A stretch of DNA of 58,037 nt from JAWPMT01 sp964653795 (GTDB taxonomy: Bacteria; Bacteroidota; Bacteroidia; Cytophagales; Cyclobacteriaceae), in contig CAZZHO010000006.1 of NCBI GenBank assembly GCA_964653795.1, positions 1-58,037 on the forward strand, in the 5' to 3' direction. The notes below the pieces were generated by a model. The model did not search any database. It was given only the letters and a program-made list of their open reading frames with translations, and had not been told where the DNA came from. A program made the position numbers and the translations under genes. This document shows, one piece after another, positions 8,504-17,485 of this stretch (position 1 is the stretch's first letter; each line of letters opens with the position of its first letter).

Positions 8504-9037
8504 ATGGGTTTCGATGACTGCTATCAATTAGGATACATTCAAAAAACCCATGGATTAAAAGGAGCTGTGTCCATATTGCTGGATGCAGACTATCCTGAAG
8601 ATTATTTAGAAATGGAATCAGTATTGATCAATCAAAATGGTCAGCTGGTTCCATTTTTTATTTCATCCCTTTCTATTCAAGGGTCCAACGGACTGATGAC
8701 GCTGGAGGATATCGATTCCCTGGACGCTGCTAAAGGACTTTGCGGCATGGAGTTGTGGTTGCCTTTGAATAACCTGCCGCAATTGGAAGAGGACCAATAT
8801 TATTATCATGATTTACCCGGTTATGAAATAGTAGAGGATGGACGCAAAATCGGAGTGGTTGAGAATGTATACTCTATGCCGAATTGTGATCTTTTGGCTA
8901 TGCAGTATGAAGGACATGAGGTGTTAATTCCTATTCAAGATGAGGTGGTGCTGAATGTGGAGAAAGCCACAAAAACCATTTTCGTAAAACTCCCAGATGG
9001 GTTGATTGATATTTATACTTCCACAAATGAGAATTGA
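8504..9037 (+). CDS. rimM: 16S rRNA processing protein RimM
   Basis: Assembly factor for the 30S head that binds S19. The N-terminal beta-barrel signature is YQLGYIQKTHGLKGAVSILLDADYPEDY; a PRC-barrel half follows from about residue 95 (YYYHDLPGYEIVEDGRKIGVVENVY) and ends with the typical VLIPIQDEVVLNVEKATKTI and LPDGLIDIY. Length 177 is normal. It begins 13 bp after rpsP and its last codons overlap the start of trmD, so translation is probably coupled. Confidence 0.95.
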   Translation: MGFDDCYQLGYIQKTHGLKGAVSILLDADYPEDYLEMESVLINQNGQLVPFFISSLSIQGSNGLMTLEDIDSLDAAKGLCGMELWLPLNNLPQLEEDQYYYHDLPGYEIVEDGRKIGVVENVYSMPNCDLLAMQYEGHEVLIPIQDEVVLNVEKATKTIFVKLPDGLIDIYTSTNEN

Positions 9038-9707
9038 TATCATCACATGTCTTCCCGAGTTGTTCGATGGCCCCCTCAATCAGAGTATTGTCCAGCGATC
9101 TCAGACCAAAGGACTGGTTGACATTGAGATTCATAACCTGCGAGACTACAGTACCAATAAGCATAAGACCGTAGACGACTATGCGTACGGTGGAGGTGCT
9201 GGGATGGTACTTTCCATTGAGCCTATTGATCGATGTATTTCCGAATTAAAAGGGGCTAGGGATTATGATGAGGTGATCTTTATGACTCCTGATGGAGAAA
9301 CGTTGAACCAGTCTATCTGCAACCAATTGTCCCTCAGAAAAAATTTAATCATTCTTTGTGGGCATTATAAAGGTGTGGATGACCGGGTACGAGAGCATCT
9401 TGTAACTAAGGAAATAAGCATCGGAGATTATGTATTGAGTGGAGGTGAGCTTGCCGCAATGGTGCTGTCCGATGCTTTGATAAGGTTAATTCCAGGTGTT
9501 TTGAATGATGAGACTTCCGCTTTAACCGATTCTTTCCAAGATAACTTGTTAGCTCCTCCAGTTTACACAAGACCAGAAGAATATAATGGCTGGAAAGTGC
9601 CTGATGTGTTGCTTTCGGGCCATGAAAAAAAAATAAATGAATGGAGGAGTGACAGGTCCATAGAGCGAACGAAAGAGCGTAGACCCGATCTTTTAGATAA
9701 TCAATAG
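9027..9707 (+). CDS. trmD: tRNA (guanine-N1)-methyltransferase
   Basis: Methylates G37 of tRNAs, preventing +1 frameshifting. It is 226 residues long with the start at ATG 9027 (MRIDIITCLPELFDGPLNQS), chosen because the family begins with this strand; the gene overlaps rimM by 11 bp. The knotted SPOUT SAM site is visible as LIILCGHYKGVDDRVREH and EISIGDYVLSGGELAAMVL. The interdomain segment and the C-terminal helices (YNGWKVPDVLLSGHEKKINEWR) are complete. Confidence 0.96.
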   Translation: MRIDIITCLPELFDGPLNQSIVQRSQTKGLVDIEIHNLRDYSTNKHKTVDDYAYGGGAGMVLSIEPIDRCISELKGARDYDEVIFMTPDGETLNQSICNQLSLRKNLIILCGHYKGVDDRVREHLVTKEISIGDYVLSGGELAAMVLSDALIRLIPGVLNDETSALTDSFQDNLLAPPVYTRPEEYNGWKVPDVLLSGHEKKINEWRSDRSIERTKERRPDLLDNQ

Positions 9708-9712
9708 AGAAA

Positions 9713-9737
9713 ATGTATCATATCCTACTTGATACAT
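9713..9737 (+). other. perfect 8-bp stem-loop between trmD and rplS
   Basis: ATGTATCA (9713-9720) and TGATACAT (9730-9737) form a perfect inverted repeat around a 9-nt loop. No T-run follows, so it is not a clear intrinsic terminator. It lies just upstream of the rplS promoter element and could be a processing site or a protein-binding site. Confidence 0.45.
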
Positions 9738-9759
9738 ACGTATTCAATAAAATAAATTC

Positions 9760-9767
9760 TATATTTG
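9760..9767 (+). promoter_or_regulatory. -7 element of a probable rplS promoter
   Basis: TATATTTG matches TAnnTTTG exactly and lies 38 bp before the rplS ATG. No good -33 TTTG is seen at 19-20 nt upstream, so this is weaker than the rpsP promoter. rplS may have its own transcript as well as read-through. Confidence 0.55.
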
Positions 9768-9805
9768 CACTCCTTTTTCTGAGGAGAGATTAAGAAACAG
9801 AAATC

Positions 9806-10162
9806 ATGAGTGAGTTAATCAAATTTGTAGAAGAGCAAGAAAGCGCAGAGGTAAGAAGTCAAATTCCTTCATTTGGTCCTGGCGATACTATCAACGTTCA
9901 CTACAAGATTAAAGAAGGTAATAAGGAAAGAATCCAGCAGTTCCAGGGAACTGTGATGCAAATCCGTAACAAGAGCTCCAACGGCGAGACTTTCACTGTG
10001 AGAAAGATTTCAAGTGGTGTAGCAGTGGAAAGAATATTTCCTGTACTCTCCCCCAACATCGACAAGATCGAAGTACTTAGAAAAGGTAAAGTTCGAAGAG
10101 CTAGACTATTCTACTTAAGAGGAAGAAAAGGTAAGGCTGCGAGAATCAAAGAAAGAATCTAA
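9806..10162 (+). CDS. rplS: 50S ribosomal protein L19
   Basis: Large-subunit protein at the 30S interface. The 118 residues have the family signature throughout: FGPGDTINVHYKIKEGNKER, QFQGTVMQIRNKSSNGETF, TVRKISSGVAVERIFPVLSP and the basic tail RRARLFYLRGRKGKAARIKER. It closes the rpsP-rimM-trmD-rplS cluster and is followed by a strong terminator. Confidence 0.97.
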   Translation: MSELIKFVEEQESAEVRSQIPSFGPGDTINVHYKIKEGNKERIQQFQGTVMQIRNKSSNGETFTVRKISSGVAVERIFPVLSPNIDKIEVLRKGKVRRARLFYLRGRKGKAARIKERI

Positions 10163-10183
10163 AGATTTCAAATATCATCAAGA

Positions 10184-10210
10184 AGCCAATCCACCAGATT
10201 GGCTTTTTTT
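10184..10210 (+). terminator. rho-independent terminator after rplS
   Basis: AGCCAATC (10184-10191), loop CACCA, GATTGGCT (10197-10204), running into seven T (10204-10210). The stem is perfect. The next gene, dapF, begins 12 bp later, so dapF needs its own promoter or terminator read-through. Confidence 0.9.
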
Positions 10211-10222
10211 GTTTCTGGCAAT

Positions 10223-10999
10223 ATGAAAATTCACTTTCACAAATATCAGGGTACAGGAAACGATTTTATTCTCATCGACAACCGGGATTTGTCTTTTCCA
10301 GCGGATAATACGGAACTTATTACCAGGCTCTGTGATAGGAAGTGGGGTATTGGTGCGGATGGACTGATGCTCATACAGAATAGTCCTGATGAGGATTTTG
10401 AGATGGTATTTTTCAATCCCGATGCAAGCAAAAGTCTTTGCGGCAATGGCAGTAGATGCGCTATCACTTTTGCCAAAGATCTGGGGATCATTGAGAAACA
10501 AACATCTTTTATCACCACAGATGGTAAGCATGGAGGCACACTTGATCTGGAAAAAGGATTGGTGAGTTTTGAAATCCGTGATATAGAAAAGGTGGAGGAG
10601 AAAGGAGATAATGACTACTTCATCTTCAATGGATCTCCTCACCATATTCGATTCGTAGACAACATTGATGAGGTAGAAATAGGAGAGAGAGGACCTGAGG
10701 TAAGATATCATCGGGATTATGCTCCTGGGGGAACTAATGTAAACTTTGCCTCGATTGAGAACGGGTCACTAAAGGTGCGCACTTACGAAAGAGGCGTAGA
10801 AGATGAAACATTATCCTGTGGCACCGGAGTAGTAGCCACTGCTATAGCTGCTAGTTTTAAAGGGATGGATAGCCCAATTTCTATTGAGACCAAAGGGGGT
10901 CAGCTATCAGTCAATTTCACTAGAGAAGAAGACAAGTTTTCCAATATTTTCCTACAAGGCCCTGCCAAAAAGGTTTTTGAAGGGACTTTCGAGGTGTAA
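10223..10999 (+). CDS. dapF: diaminopimelate epimerase
   Basis: Converts LL- to meso-diaminopimelate for lysine and peptidoglycan. The start at ATG 10223 gives MKIHFHKYQGTGNDFILIDN, the normal N-terminus; longer frames would run back through the rplS terminator. The two active-site cysteines are seen in DASKSLCGNGSRC and in ETLSCGTGVVATAIA. Length 258 is typical. It lies alone between the rplS terminator and secA. Confidence 0.95.
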   Translation: MKIHFHKYQGTGNDFILIDNRDLSFPADNTELITRLCDRKWGIGADGLMLIQNSPDEDFEMVFFNPDASKSLCGNGSRCAITFAKDLGIIEKQTSFITTDGKHGGTLDLEKGLVSFEIRDIEKVEEKGDNDYFIFNGSPHHIRFVDNIDEVEIGERGPEVRYHRDYAPGGTNVNFASIENGSLKVRTYERGVEDETLSCGTGVVATAIAASFKGMDSPISIETKGGQLSVNFTREEDKFSNIFLQGPAKKVFEGTFEV

Positions 11000-11065
11000 T
11001 ATCTCTGCCATTTTTACCGAATTATTTTTAGGCAAGGCATTTGTTCCTAAACACCCCAGATTATT

Positions 11066-11095
11066 CGCCAAGTAAGAACCGCTTACTGGTTGGCG
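11066..11095 (+). other. hairpin in the dapF-secA gap
   Basis: CGCCAAGTAAG (11066-11076) pairs with CTTACT (11082-11087) and TGGCG (11091-11095): 11 base pairs with a 3-nt bulge and a 5-nt loop. There is no T-run. A near -7 element, TAACTTTA, follows at 11100-11107. The hairpin could end dapF transcripts weakly or lie upstream of the secA promoter. Confidence 0.4.
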
Positions 11096-11136
11096 TGATT
11101 AACTTTAAAGGTTTATAGCGAAGAACACACTTTTCT

Positions 11137-14100
11137 ATGTTGAATATTATATCCAAAGGGGTCACCAAAATTTTTGGAACCAAAGCCGATCGTGATCTCA
11201 AGGAACTAACTCCTTATGTAGGGAAAATTAATGCTGAGTTTGACAAATTGTCAGATATCTCAGATGATGAGTTGAGAGGGAGAACCGAGGAGCTTAAAGC
11301 GATTATCGCTGATGAGTTAAAATTCATTGATGATCAGATAGCTGACCTACACAAACAAGTGGAGGACAATCCCAAAATGGATATCCATCAGAAGGAGGAC
11401 GTTTTCAATAGCATAGATAAGTTGGAAGAAGAGCGTGATGAGGAACTTGAAAAGGTACTCCTGGAGATTATGCCGCAAGCTTTTGCCGTTGTAAAGGAAA
11501 CGGCTAGGAGATTAGCAACTAATGAGAAGTTGGTCGTAACCGCCAATATGAATGATAAGTTACATGCTGGCACTAAAGAGCATGTTGAGATACAGGGGGA
11601 TAAAGCCATTTGGCACAATGAATGGATGGCTGCAGGAACAAAAGTCACCTGGAATATGGTGCACTACGATGTGCAGCTCATTGGTGGTGTTGTTTTACAT
11701 CAAGGTAAGATTGCTGAGATGGCCACGGGTGAGGGTAAGACCCTGGTGGCTACTTTGCCTGCGTACCTGAATGCATTAGCAGGCCGTGGGGTACATGTCG
11801 TGACGGTCAACGACTACCTGGCACGAAGAGATTCAGAATGGAATGCCCCAATTTTTGAATTTCACGGATTAAAAGTTGCTTGTATAGACAACTATCAACC
11901 GAACTCCTCCGAACGTAGAGAAGCTTATGGTTGTGACATTATTTATGGAACCAACAATGAGTTCGGCTTTGACTACCTCAGGGACAACATGGCCCGAGAG
12001 CCTGGTGAATTGGTGCAACGAAAGCATCATTATGCCATGGTGGATGAGGTAGATTCGGTATTGATCGATGATGCCAGAACTCCATTGATTATAAGTGGTC
12101 CGATTCCAAAAGGGGATGAACATGAATTCTATGATCTCAAGCCTCGTATTCAAAAACTCGTTGATGCGCAGAAGAAACTTATTGGAGATTACCTAAATCA
12201 AGCCAAGAAAGCGCTTAAGGACGGCAATGATAAAGAGGGTGGCCTTCCTCTTTTCAGAACTTACAGAGGTTTACCAAAGTATAAGCCCCTCATTAAGTAC
12301 TTAAGTGAAAGCGGTGTTAGACAAACACTTCAAAAGACAGAGAACTTCTACCTGCAGGATAATCAAAAAATGATGCCAGAGGCAGATGAACCTCTTTATT
12401 TCACCATAGATGAGAAGAACAATAGCATCGATCTAACAGAAAAAGGGATTGATTTGATCACCGGTTCAGGTGAAGACTCTAAGTTTTTCATCCTTCCCGA
12501 CATAGGAGAAGGCATTGCTCAGCTGGAGGAAAAGGCAGATCTATCGGAGAGTGAGAAATTGAGCCAGAAGGAAGAGTTGATCAAAGACTACAACATCAAG
12601 GCGCAGAGAATTCATTCTGTCAATCAGCTTTTGAGAGCTTATTGCTTGTACGACAAGGACACTGAGTACATCGTTGTAGACGATAAGGTCAAGATAGTGG
12701 ATGAGCAAACCGGTCGTGTGATGGAAGGAAGAAGGTATTCTGACGGTTTACACCAGGCCATAGAAGCCAAGGAAAATGTGAAAGTGGAAGATGCCACCCA
12801 AACATATGCGACGATTACGTTGCAGAACTACTTCCGCATGTACCACAAATTGGCAGGTATGACGGGGACTGCTGAGACAGAAGCAGGTGAGCTTTGGGAT
12901 ATCTATAAGTTGGATGTGGTGGTCATTCCTACCAATAAGCCCATCGTTAGGGCCGATATGGAGGACAAAGTCTATAAGACCATGCGCGAGAAGTTTAATG
13001 CCGTAGCTGATGAAATCGTCGAACTGACTGAGGCGAATCGCCCGGTTCTGGTAGGTACTACTTCTGTGGAGATTTCGGAGTTATTGAGTAAGATGTTGAA
13101 TATGCGTAAAATCAAGCATCAAGTACTCAACGCGAAGCAACACGCGAAAGAGGCGGATGTCGTGGCGGAAGCGGGGAAGCCAAGAGCGGTAACCATTGCT
13201 ACGAACATGGCAGGCCGAGGAACAGATATTAAGTTGACCCCAGAGTCCAAGGAAGCGGGAGGACTCGCGATTATCGGAACTGAGCGTCACGAATCACGAC
13301 GGGTTGACAGACAGTTGAGAGGCCGATCTGGAAGACAAGGGGATGTGGGTTCGTCCCAGTTTTTTGTTTCCCTTGAAGATAACCTGATGAGACTATTTGG
13401 CTTTTCAGATAGGATGCCGAAAATCATGGACAGGCTTGGTTTGCAGGAAGGGGAGGTGATTCAGCATAGCATGATTACCAAATCCATTGAGCGTGCGCAG
13501 AAAAAGGTTGAAGAAAACAACTTCGCCATACGAAAGCGACTGCTTGAATATGATGATGTCATGAACTCTCAAAGAGAGGTTATATACGCTCGAAGAAGAA
13601 ATGCATTGTATGGTGAGCGTCTACAGTTGGATATCATGAACATGGTTTATGATACTTGTGAAGATATTGCCACTAACGCAAAACTTGGTAACGATCTTGA
13701 TAGTCTCAAACTCACAACAATTGCTGTCTTAGGTATTGATTTCCAAATCACGGCTGAGGAACTTGAGCAAATCGGTGAGGCACAATTGGCGGAGAAACTC
13801 TATGACGAAGCTTACGCTAATTACAATCGTAAGAATGACAACATTGCTGAGAAAGCCAGACCCATTCTCAAGCAAATTCAGCTCAATAGAGGTCAAACGG
13901 TAGAAAATGTACTGGTTCCATTCACTGATGGCAAGAAACAGATTGGCGTTCATGTCAATTTGAATAAAGCGGTCGAAACCGAAGGTCAGGAAGTCATTTT
14001 GGCAATGGAGAAAATGTCCACACTAGCCATCATTGACCAGGCTTGGAAAGAGCACCTTCGAGAAATGGATGACCTTAAGCAGTCGGTTCAGAATGCGGTC

Positions 14101-14496
14101 TATGAACAGAAAGATCCATTGTTGATCTATAAGTTCGAAGGATTTGAGCTCTTCAAGCAATTTATTGGGAAGGTCAATGAAGATACTGTCTCCTTCCTGG
14201 TGAAATCAGCTATCCCCGTTGAGCAAGCAGAAGACGTAAGAGAGGCCAGGCAGCAGCGATCTAAGCGTGATTATCAAGAAAGTAAGGAAGAAAGTCGATC
14301 GGCTCTTGCTTATAGTAACGACAAAGGGAACCGACCACCTGCGGAAAAGCAAGCACCAGCGAAATCCACGAAAGTGGTTGGAAGAAACGACCGGGTAACA
14401 GTGCAGTATCCTGACGGTACCGTCAAGAAAGATGTCAAGTTCAAGACGGTCGAGCAAGATGTGAAATCTAATAAGTGTGTACTTGTTGAATCGTAG
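11137..14496 (+). CDS. secA: preprotein translocase ATPase SecA
   Basis: Motor of the Sec export system. The 1119 residues contain the Walker A motif ATGEGKT (Glu199-Thr202), the DEVDS box from Asp303, the long preprotein-crosslinking insertions typical of Bacteroidota, the second helicase domain (ATNMAGRGTDIKL, GTERHESRRVDRQLRGRSGR) and the helical scaffold (AWKEHLREMDDLKQSV). E. coli SecA has about 900 residues. The C-terminus ends VKFKTVEQDVKSNKCVLVES without the CxCx8CH zinc motif. It overlaps the next gene by 20 bp. Confidence 0.97.
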   Translation: MLNIISKGVTKIFGTKADRDLKELTPYVGKINAEFDKLSDISDDELRGRTEELKAIIADELKFIDDQIADLHKQVEDNPKMDIHQKEDVFNSIDKLEEERDEELEKVLLEIMPQAFAVVKETARRLATNEKLVVTANMNDKLHAGTKEHVEIQGDKAIWHNEWMAAGTKVTWNMVHYDVQLIGGVVLHQGKIAEMATGEGKTLVATLPAYLNALAGRGVHVVTVNDYLARRDSEWNAPIFEFHGLKVACIDNYQPNSSERREAYGCDIIYGTNNEFGFDYLRDNMAREPGELVQRKHHYAMVDEVDSVLIDDARTPLIISGPIPKGDEHEFYDLKPRIQKLVDAQKKLIGDYLNQAKKALKDGNDKEGGLPLFRTYRGLPKYKPLIKYLSESGVRQTLQKTENFYLQDNQKMMPEADEPLYFTIDEKNNSIDLTEKGIDLITGSGEDSKFFILPDIGEGIAQLEEKADLSESEKLSQKEELIKDYNIKAQRIHSVNQLLRAYCLYDKDTEYIVVDDKVKIVDEQTGRVMEGRRYSDGLHQAIEAKENVKVEDATQTYATITLQNYFRMYHKLAGMTGTAETEAGELWDIYKLDVVVIPTNKPIVRADMEDKVYKTMREKFNAVADEIVELTEANRPVLVGTTSVEISELLSKMLNMRKIKHQVLNAKQHAKEADVVAEAGKPRAVTIATNMAGRGTDIKLTPESKEAGGLAIIGTERHESRRVDRQLRGRSGRQGDVGSSQFFVSLEDNLMRLFGFSDRMPKIMDRLGLQEGEVIQHSMITKSIERAQKKVEENNFAIRKRLLEYDDVMNSQREVIYARRRNALYGERLQLDIMNMVYDTCEDIATNAKLGNDLDSLKLTTIAVLGIDFQITAEELEQIGEAQLAEKLYDEAYANYNRKNDNIAEKARPILKQIQLNRGQTVENVLVPFTDGKKQIGVHVNLNKAVETEGQEVILAMEKMSTLAIIDQAWKEHLREMDDLKQSVQNAVYEQKDPLLIYKFEGFELFKQFIGKVNEDTVSFLVKSAIPVEQAEDVREARQQRSKRDYQESKEESRSALAYSNDKGNRPPAEKQAPAKSTKVVGRNDRVTVQYPDGTVKKDVKFKTVEQDVKSNKCVLVES

Positions 14497-14998
14497 CCTA
14501 CAATTTCTTTTTATAATAGTCTTACTGCTTGCATGCAAGCCAAGTGGTCAGGTTTCACAATCCGTGCAACCTTATGAGGAAGACCTTTCAGGGTATTGGA
14601 AGGATTTACCGGAAATTGAGGGTAAGGAAACAGTAGCATCAGATGAGATCTTGCCGGCTTCACCTGCCCCTATTGGGCATATTCGGATGGAGCTTGACAG
14701 TGTGAATTCGATGATCGTTAGTCGGAATAGTCAAATAAAGAAATGGGATGGCTACACAATCCAAGTTTACAGTGGTCTGAGTAGAGAGGCAGCTTATTCC
14801 GCAAAGCGTCAGGTGGAGAGGACGATGCCCGAACTTGAGGTTAGGTTGGAGTATTTTCAGCCCTCGTATCGAGTGAAGTGCGGTGCTTACTTTGATCAGC
14901 TGGCTGCTCATCGTGTTCATCAGGAGCTACTTACCGATTTCCCAAAGGCACTGCTATTGCCAGAGAAAATTCCATTGAATGCCGGCAACACTGATTAA
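14477..14998 (+). CDS. SPOR-domain lipoprotein
   Basis: A 173-residue lipoprotein: signal sequence FLFIIVLLLAC with Cys20 as probable lipid site, a linker, and a C-terminal SPOR-like domain (GYTIQVYSGLSREAAYSAKRQVERT, YRVKCGAYFDQLAAHRVHQEL). SPOR domains bind peptidoglycan denuded of stem peptides, often at division sites. The GTG at 14477 overlaps the secA stop, suggesting translational coupling; a TTG at 14483 or 14486 is possible too. Its end overlaps the following peptidase gene. Confidence 0.8.
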   Translation: MYLLNRSLQFLFIIVLLLACKPSGQVSQSVQPYEEDLSGYWKDLPEIEGKETVASDEILPASPAPIGHIRMELDSVNSMIVSRNSQIKKWDGYTIQVYSGLSREAAYSAKRQVERTMPELEVRLEYFQPSYRVKCGAYFDQLAAHRVHQELLTDFPKALLLPEKIPLNAGNTD

Positions 14999-16166
14999 TC
15001 GTATAAAAGAATTAAGTGAGAGCTACTTTGACAAGGTTCTCAGCATTAGAAGGCACCTGCACGAAAATCCTGAGTTGTCCTTTCAGGAATACGAAACGGC
15101 AAAATTCGTAGAGAAGGAACTTTTAGCGCTCGGTATTGAGGATACCAAGAGAGTAGCTGAAACAGGCATCACATTCACAATTGGCTCAGGCGAAAAGACC
15201 ATAGCCCTTAGGGCAGATATGGATGCTTTGCCCATTTTAGAGCAGAATAATGTCCCTTACAAGTCGAAGAAAGAAGGTGTCATGCATGCATGCGGTCATG
15301 ATGTGCACACAGCCTCTTTACTTGGCGCTTCCATGATCTTGAATGAAATAAAGGATGATATCCCTGGTAAGGTCAAGTTTATTTTTCAGCCGGGGGAGGA
15401 AAGGTTACCTGGAGGGGCCTCATTGATGATCAAGGAAGGAGTACTTGACAACCCAAGACCAGATAAAATTCTTGGCCAGCATGTGATGCCGCTAGTGGAT
15501 GTAGGTAAAGTGGGTTTCAGAAGTGGAATGTATATGGCGAGTGCTGATGAAATTTACTTCACTGTTAGGGGAAAAGGTGGCCACGCTGCTATGCCGGAAA
15601 TGGGGGTGGATCCAGTGGTCATTACGAGCCATATAATCGTGGCATTGCAGCAAATTGTCAGCCGGAAGGCTAGTCCTAAGATACCTTCTGTTCTCTCATT
15701 TGGAGATATACATGGCGATGGTGCTACCAATGTAATTCCTGACTTTGTTAAGGTTCAGGGTACTTTTCGCACGTACAATGAAGAATGGCGAACTGAAGCG
15801 CATCAGCTCATGAAGGAGATGGCTGAGGGGATGGCTACATCAATGGGTGCGAGTTGTGACTTTGAGGTGAAGAAGGGCTACCCTTTTCTTAAGAATGAGC
15901 CAGTTTATACACAAAGGAACAAAGAGGCGGCGATAGCATACATGGGTGAAGAGAACGTAGTAGACCTGGACCTATGGCTAGCAGGTGAAGACTTTGCTTT
16001 TTACTCACATGAAGTTGATGCTTGCTTTTACAGACTAGGCACAAGGAATGAACAAAAAGGTATCACTTCAGGTGTTCATACTCCTACTTTTAACATCGAC
16101 GAAGAAGCCTTGAAAACAGGTATGGGATTGATATCGTGGTTAGCGATATCCGAATTGCAGCATTAA
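14979..16166 (+). CDS. M20 family amidohydrolase (N-acyl-amino-acid amidohydrolase type)
   Basis: A 395-residue metal-dependent amidohydrolase of the IAA-amino-acid hydrolase/hippurate hydrolase branch. Signatures are RRHLHENPELSFQEYETAKFV, the metal site MHACGHDVHTASLLG, QPGEERLPGGASLM, the dimerisation-domain GKGGHAAMPEMGVDPVV and the C-terminal LAGEDFAFYSHEV and GVHTPTFNIDEEAL. The substrate cannot be told from sequence; aminoacyl or N-acyl amino acids are likely. It overlaps the SPOR gene by 20 bp and meets the phosphate-permease-like gene tail to tail. Confidence 0.9.
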   Translation: MPATLINRIKELSESYFDKVLSIRRHLHENPELSFQEYETAKFVEKELLALGIEDTKRVAETGITFTIGSGEKTIALRADMDALPILEQNNVPYKSKKEGVMHACGHDVHTASLLGASMILNEIKDDIPGKVKFIFQPGEERLPGGASLMIKEGVLDNPRPDKILGQHVMPLVDVGKVGFRSGMYMASADEIYFTVRGKGGHAAMPEMGVDPVVITSHIIVALQQIVSRKASPKIPSVLSFGDIHGDGATNVIPDFVKVQGTFRTYNEEWRTEAHQLMKEMAEGMATSMGASCDFEVKKGYPFLKNEPVYTQRNKEAAIAYMGEENVVDLDLWLAGEDFAFYSHEVDACFYRLGTRNEQKGITSGVHTPTFNIDEEALKTGMGLISWLAISELQH

Positions 16167-17224
16167 ACGAGCTCTTTAATTAAGTAGACCAAGGCGACAC
16201 TGATTGCCAACCCGAGGAATACCTTCAAGAGGTCTTTGAATAAGTCCACCAGTGTTTCTTTTTCGATTTTGCCTCCGCTGATATAGCGAATGCTCAGTTC
16301 TCTTCCAGCCAGCAAGCCGATGAAAACCCATGTTGTACTCATGGGGACATTGTTAAGTTCTTTAAAGAAAAACAGAACTAATCCATAGGTTAAGTCAATA
16401 ATAGTAGCGGATCGGATGTCTGCCGTATTGGTTTTGGCTTTTACAATTGCTTGTATCGCTCCTCCTTTGCTGTAGAAGATGTATCCAATTAGGATCCAAA
16501 AGACCACAAGAGTCAGGAGCAGCACTGTAAAATCTACCTGCCTCGGCAGGTATACATAAATATTTGCAAAATCCTGAATAAGCCACTGTGACCATAGAAA
16601 ACCAGTGGAGCACCATTGGGCAATGGTCCAACCTTTTAGTTCATTCTCGGTGGGGCCAGTTTTTTGGAACCTGGATTCAAGGCTTTTAGTAATAAGGGCG
16701 TAGATAACGACAGCAGCTACAAAAGCCACTAAATACCCTGACATGGATTTTACTACCATGTCGTAGAGATTTTTTGGGTTGAAAAAAGTCAGGATTAGAA
16801 AGGAGGTGCTAACTGGCACGCCTAAACGAGTAATAACCAAGAGGACGATAGGCGGTAAGAGATAAGGCCAACCAAACCCGTCAATATCTTTGGGTTCTGC
16901 ATATTTCGGGTTGTTAAATCCATTTGATTCTGGATCTCCAATCAACCTTCCGTAGCTTACGTCACCATCATTTAGGTACCAGCCATATATCAAAGCGACT
17001 GACAATATACCTCCAGCAAACAATGCTAGGACCCACCACTTTTTATTCTCATTTGAGCTGAGAAAAGTACCTAAGGTCTGTATCACGTCGTTTCCAATGA
17101 CTGAATATGCAGCCATTAGGAACCCCAGGTACATTACTACTTCTATTGATTGAGAAAAAACACCTGCCAGAAGGGCTCCGGTGCTAATGAGGATAAGGAT
17201 TAATCCATCCTTATTTAGTTTCAT
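16163..17224 (-). CDS. PiT-like inorganic phosphate permease family membrane protein
   Basis: A polytopic membrane protein of 353 residues. Two internal copies of PiT-family signature regions are visible: GNDVIQTLGTF near residue 44 (compare GANDVANAFGT) and GVPVSTSFLIL, then in the second half VPMSTTWVFIGLLAGRE (compare PVSTTH). Conventional PiT permeases use proton- or sodium-coupled phosphate uptake; this divergent Bacteroidota version is usually left unnamed. It is divergent from a Na/Pi cotransporter gene, which supports a phosphate role. Confidence 0.65.
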   Translation of the reverse strand: MKLNKDGLILILISTGALLAGVFSQSIEVVMYLGFLMAAYSVIGNDVIQTLGTFLSSNENKKWWVLALFAGGILSVALIYGWYLNDGDVSYGRLIGDPESNGFNNPKYAEPKDIDGFGWPYLLPPIVLLVITRLGVPVSTSFLILTFFNPKNLYDMVVKSMSGYLVAFVAAVVIYALITKSLESRFQKTGPTENELKGWTIAQWCSTGFLWSQWLIQDFANIYVYLPRQVDFTVLLLTLVVFWILIGYIFYSKGGAIQAIVKAKTNTADIRSATIIDLTYGLVLFFFKELNNVPMSTTWVFIGLLAGRELSIRYISGGKIEKETLVDLFKDLLKVFLGLAISVALVYLIKELV

Positions 17225-17422
17225 CTAATTTGTGATTAGGCAATTCTCTGACGAAAGTAGACAAAATAAATTTCGACTTTGGAGCTTCACGGGACTTTTC
17301 TAAAAATTAACATAGGAGTATCAATAAAATAATCCCTTGCCTAATTCATCTGATATTCATTTTGAGGAAATAGAATTTTCAAATTGACCCATTTTGCCAA
17401 TAAATATTACAGACTAATTCAC

Positions 17423-17444
17423 AAATGCTTAATAAATGCTTCAT
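17423..17444 (+). repeat. tandem 11-bp direct repeat, Pho-box-like layout
   Basis: AAATGCTTAAT followed at once by AAATGCTTCAT, 10 of 11 positions identical. The 11-bp period equals that of PhoB boxes, though the core AATGCTT differs from CTGTCAT. It lies between two divergent phosphate-transporter-like genes, 34 bp upstream of the -7 element of the sodium/phosphate cotransporter gene. The rest of the 284-bp gap shows nothing else clear. Confidence 0.5.
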
Positions 17445-17477
17445 GAAATCCAGGGAATAGTGCGATCCATGTAATAG

Positions 17478-17485
17478 TAGCTTTG
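17478..17485 (+). promoter_or_regulatory. -7 element upstream of Na/Pi cotransporter gene
   Basis: TAGCTTTG matches TAnnTTTG and is 23 bp before the ATG. There is no good TTTG 19-20 nt upstream, which would fit a promoter that depends on an activator. Confidence 0.5.

Noticed and set aside
10178..10711. Minus-strand frame of 177 codons opposite dapF
   Set aside because: It spans the rplS terminator and runs antisense to an intact dapF.
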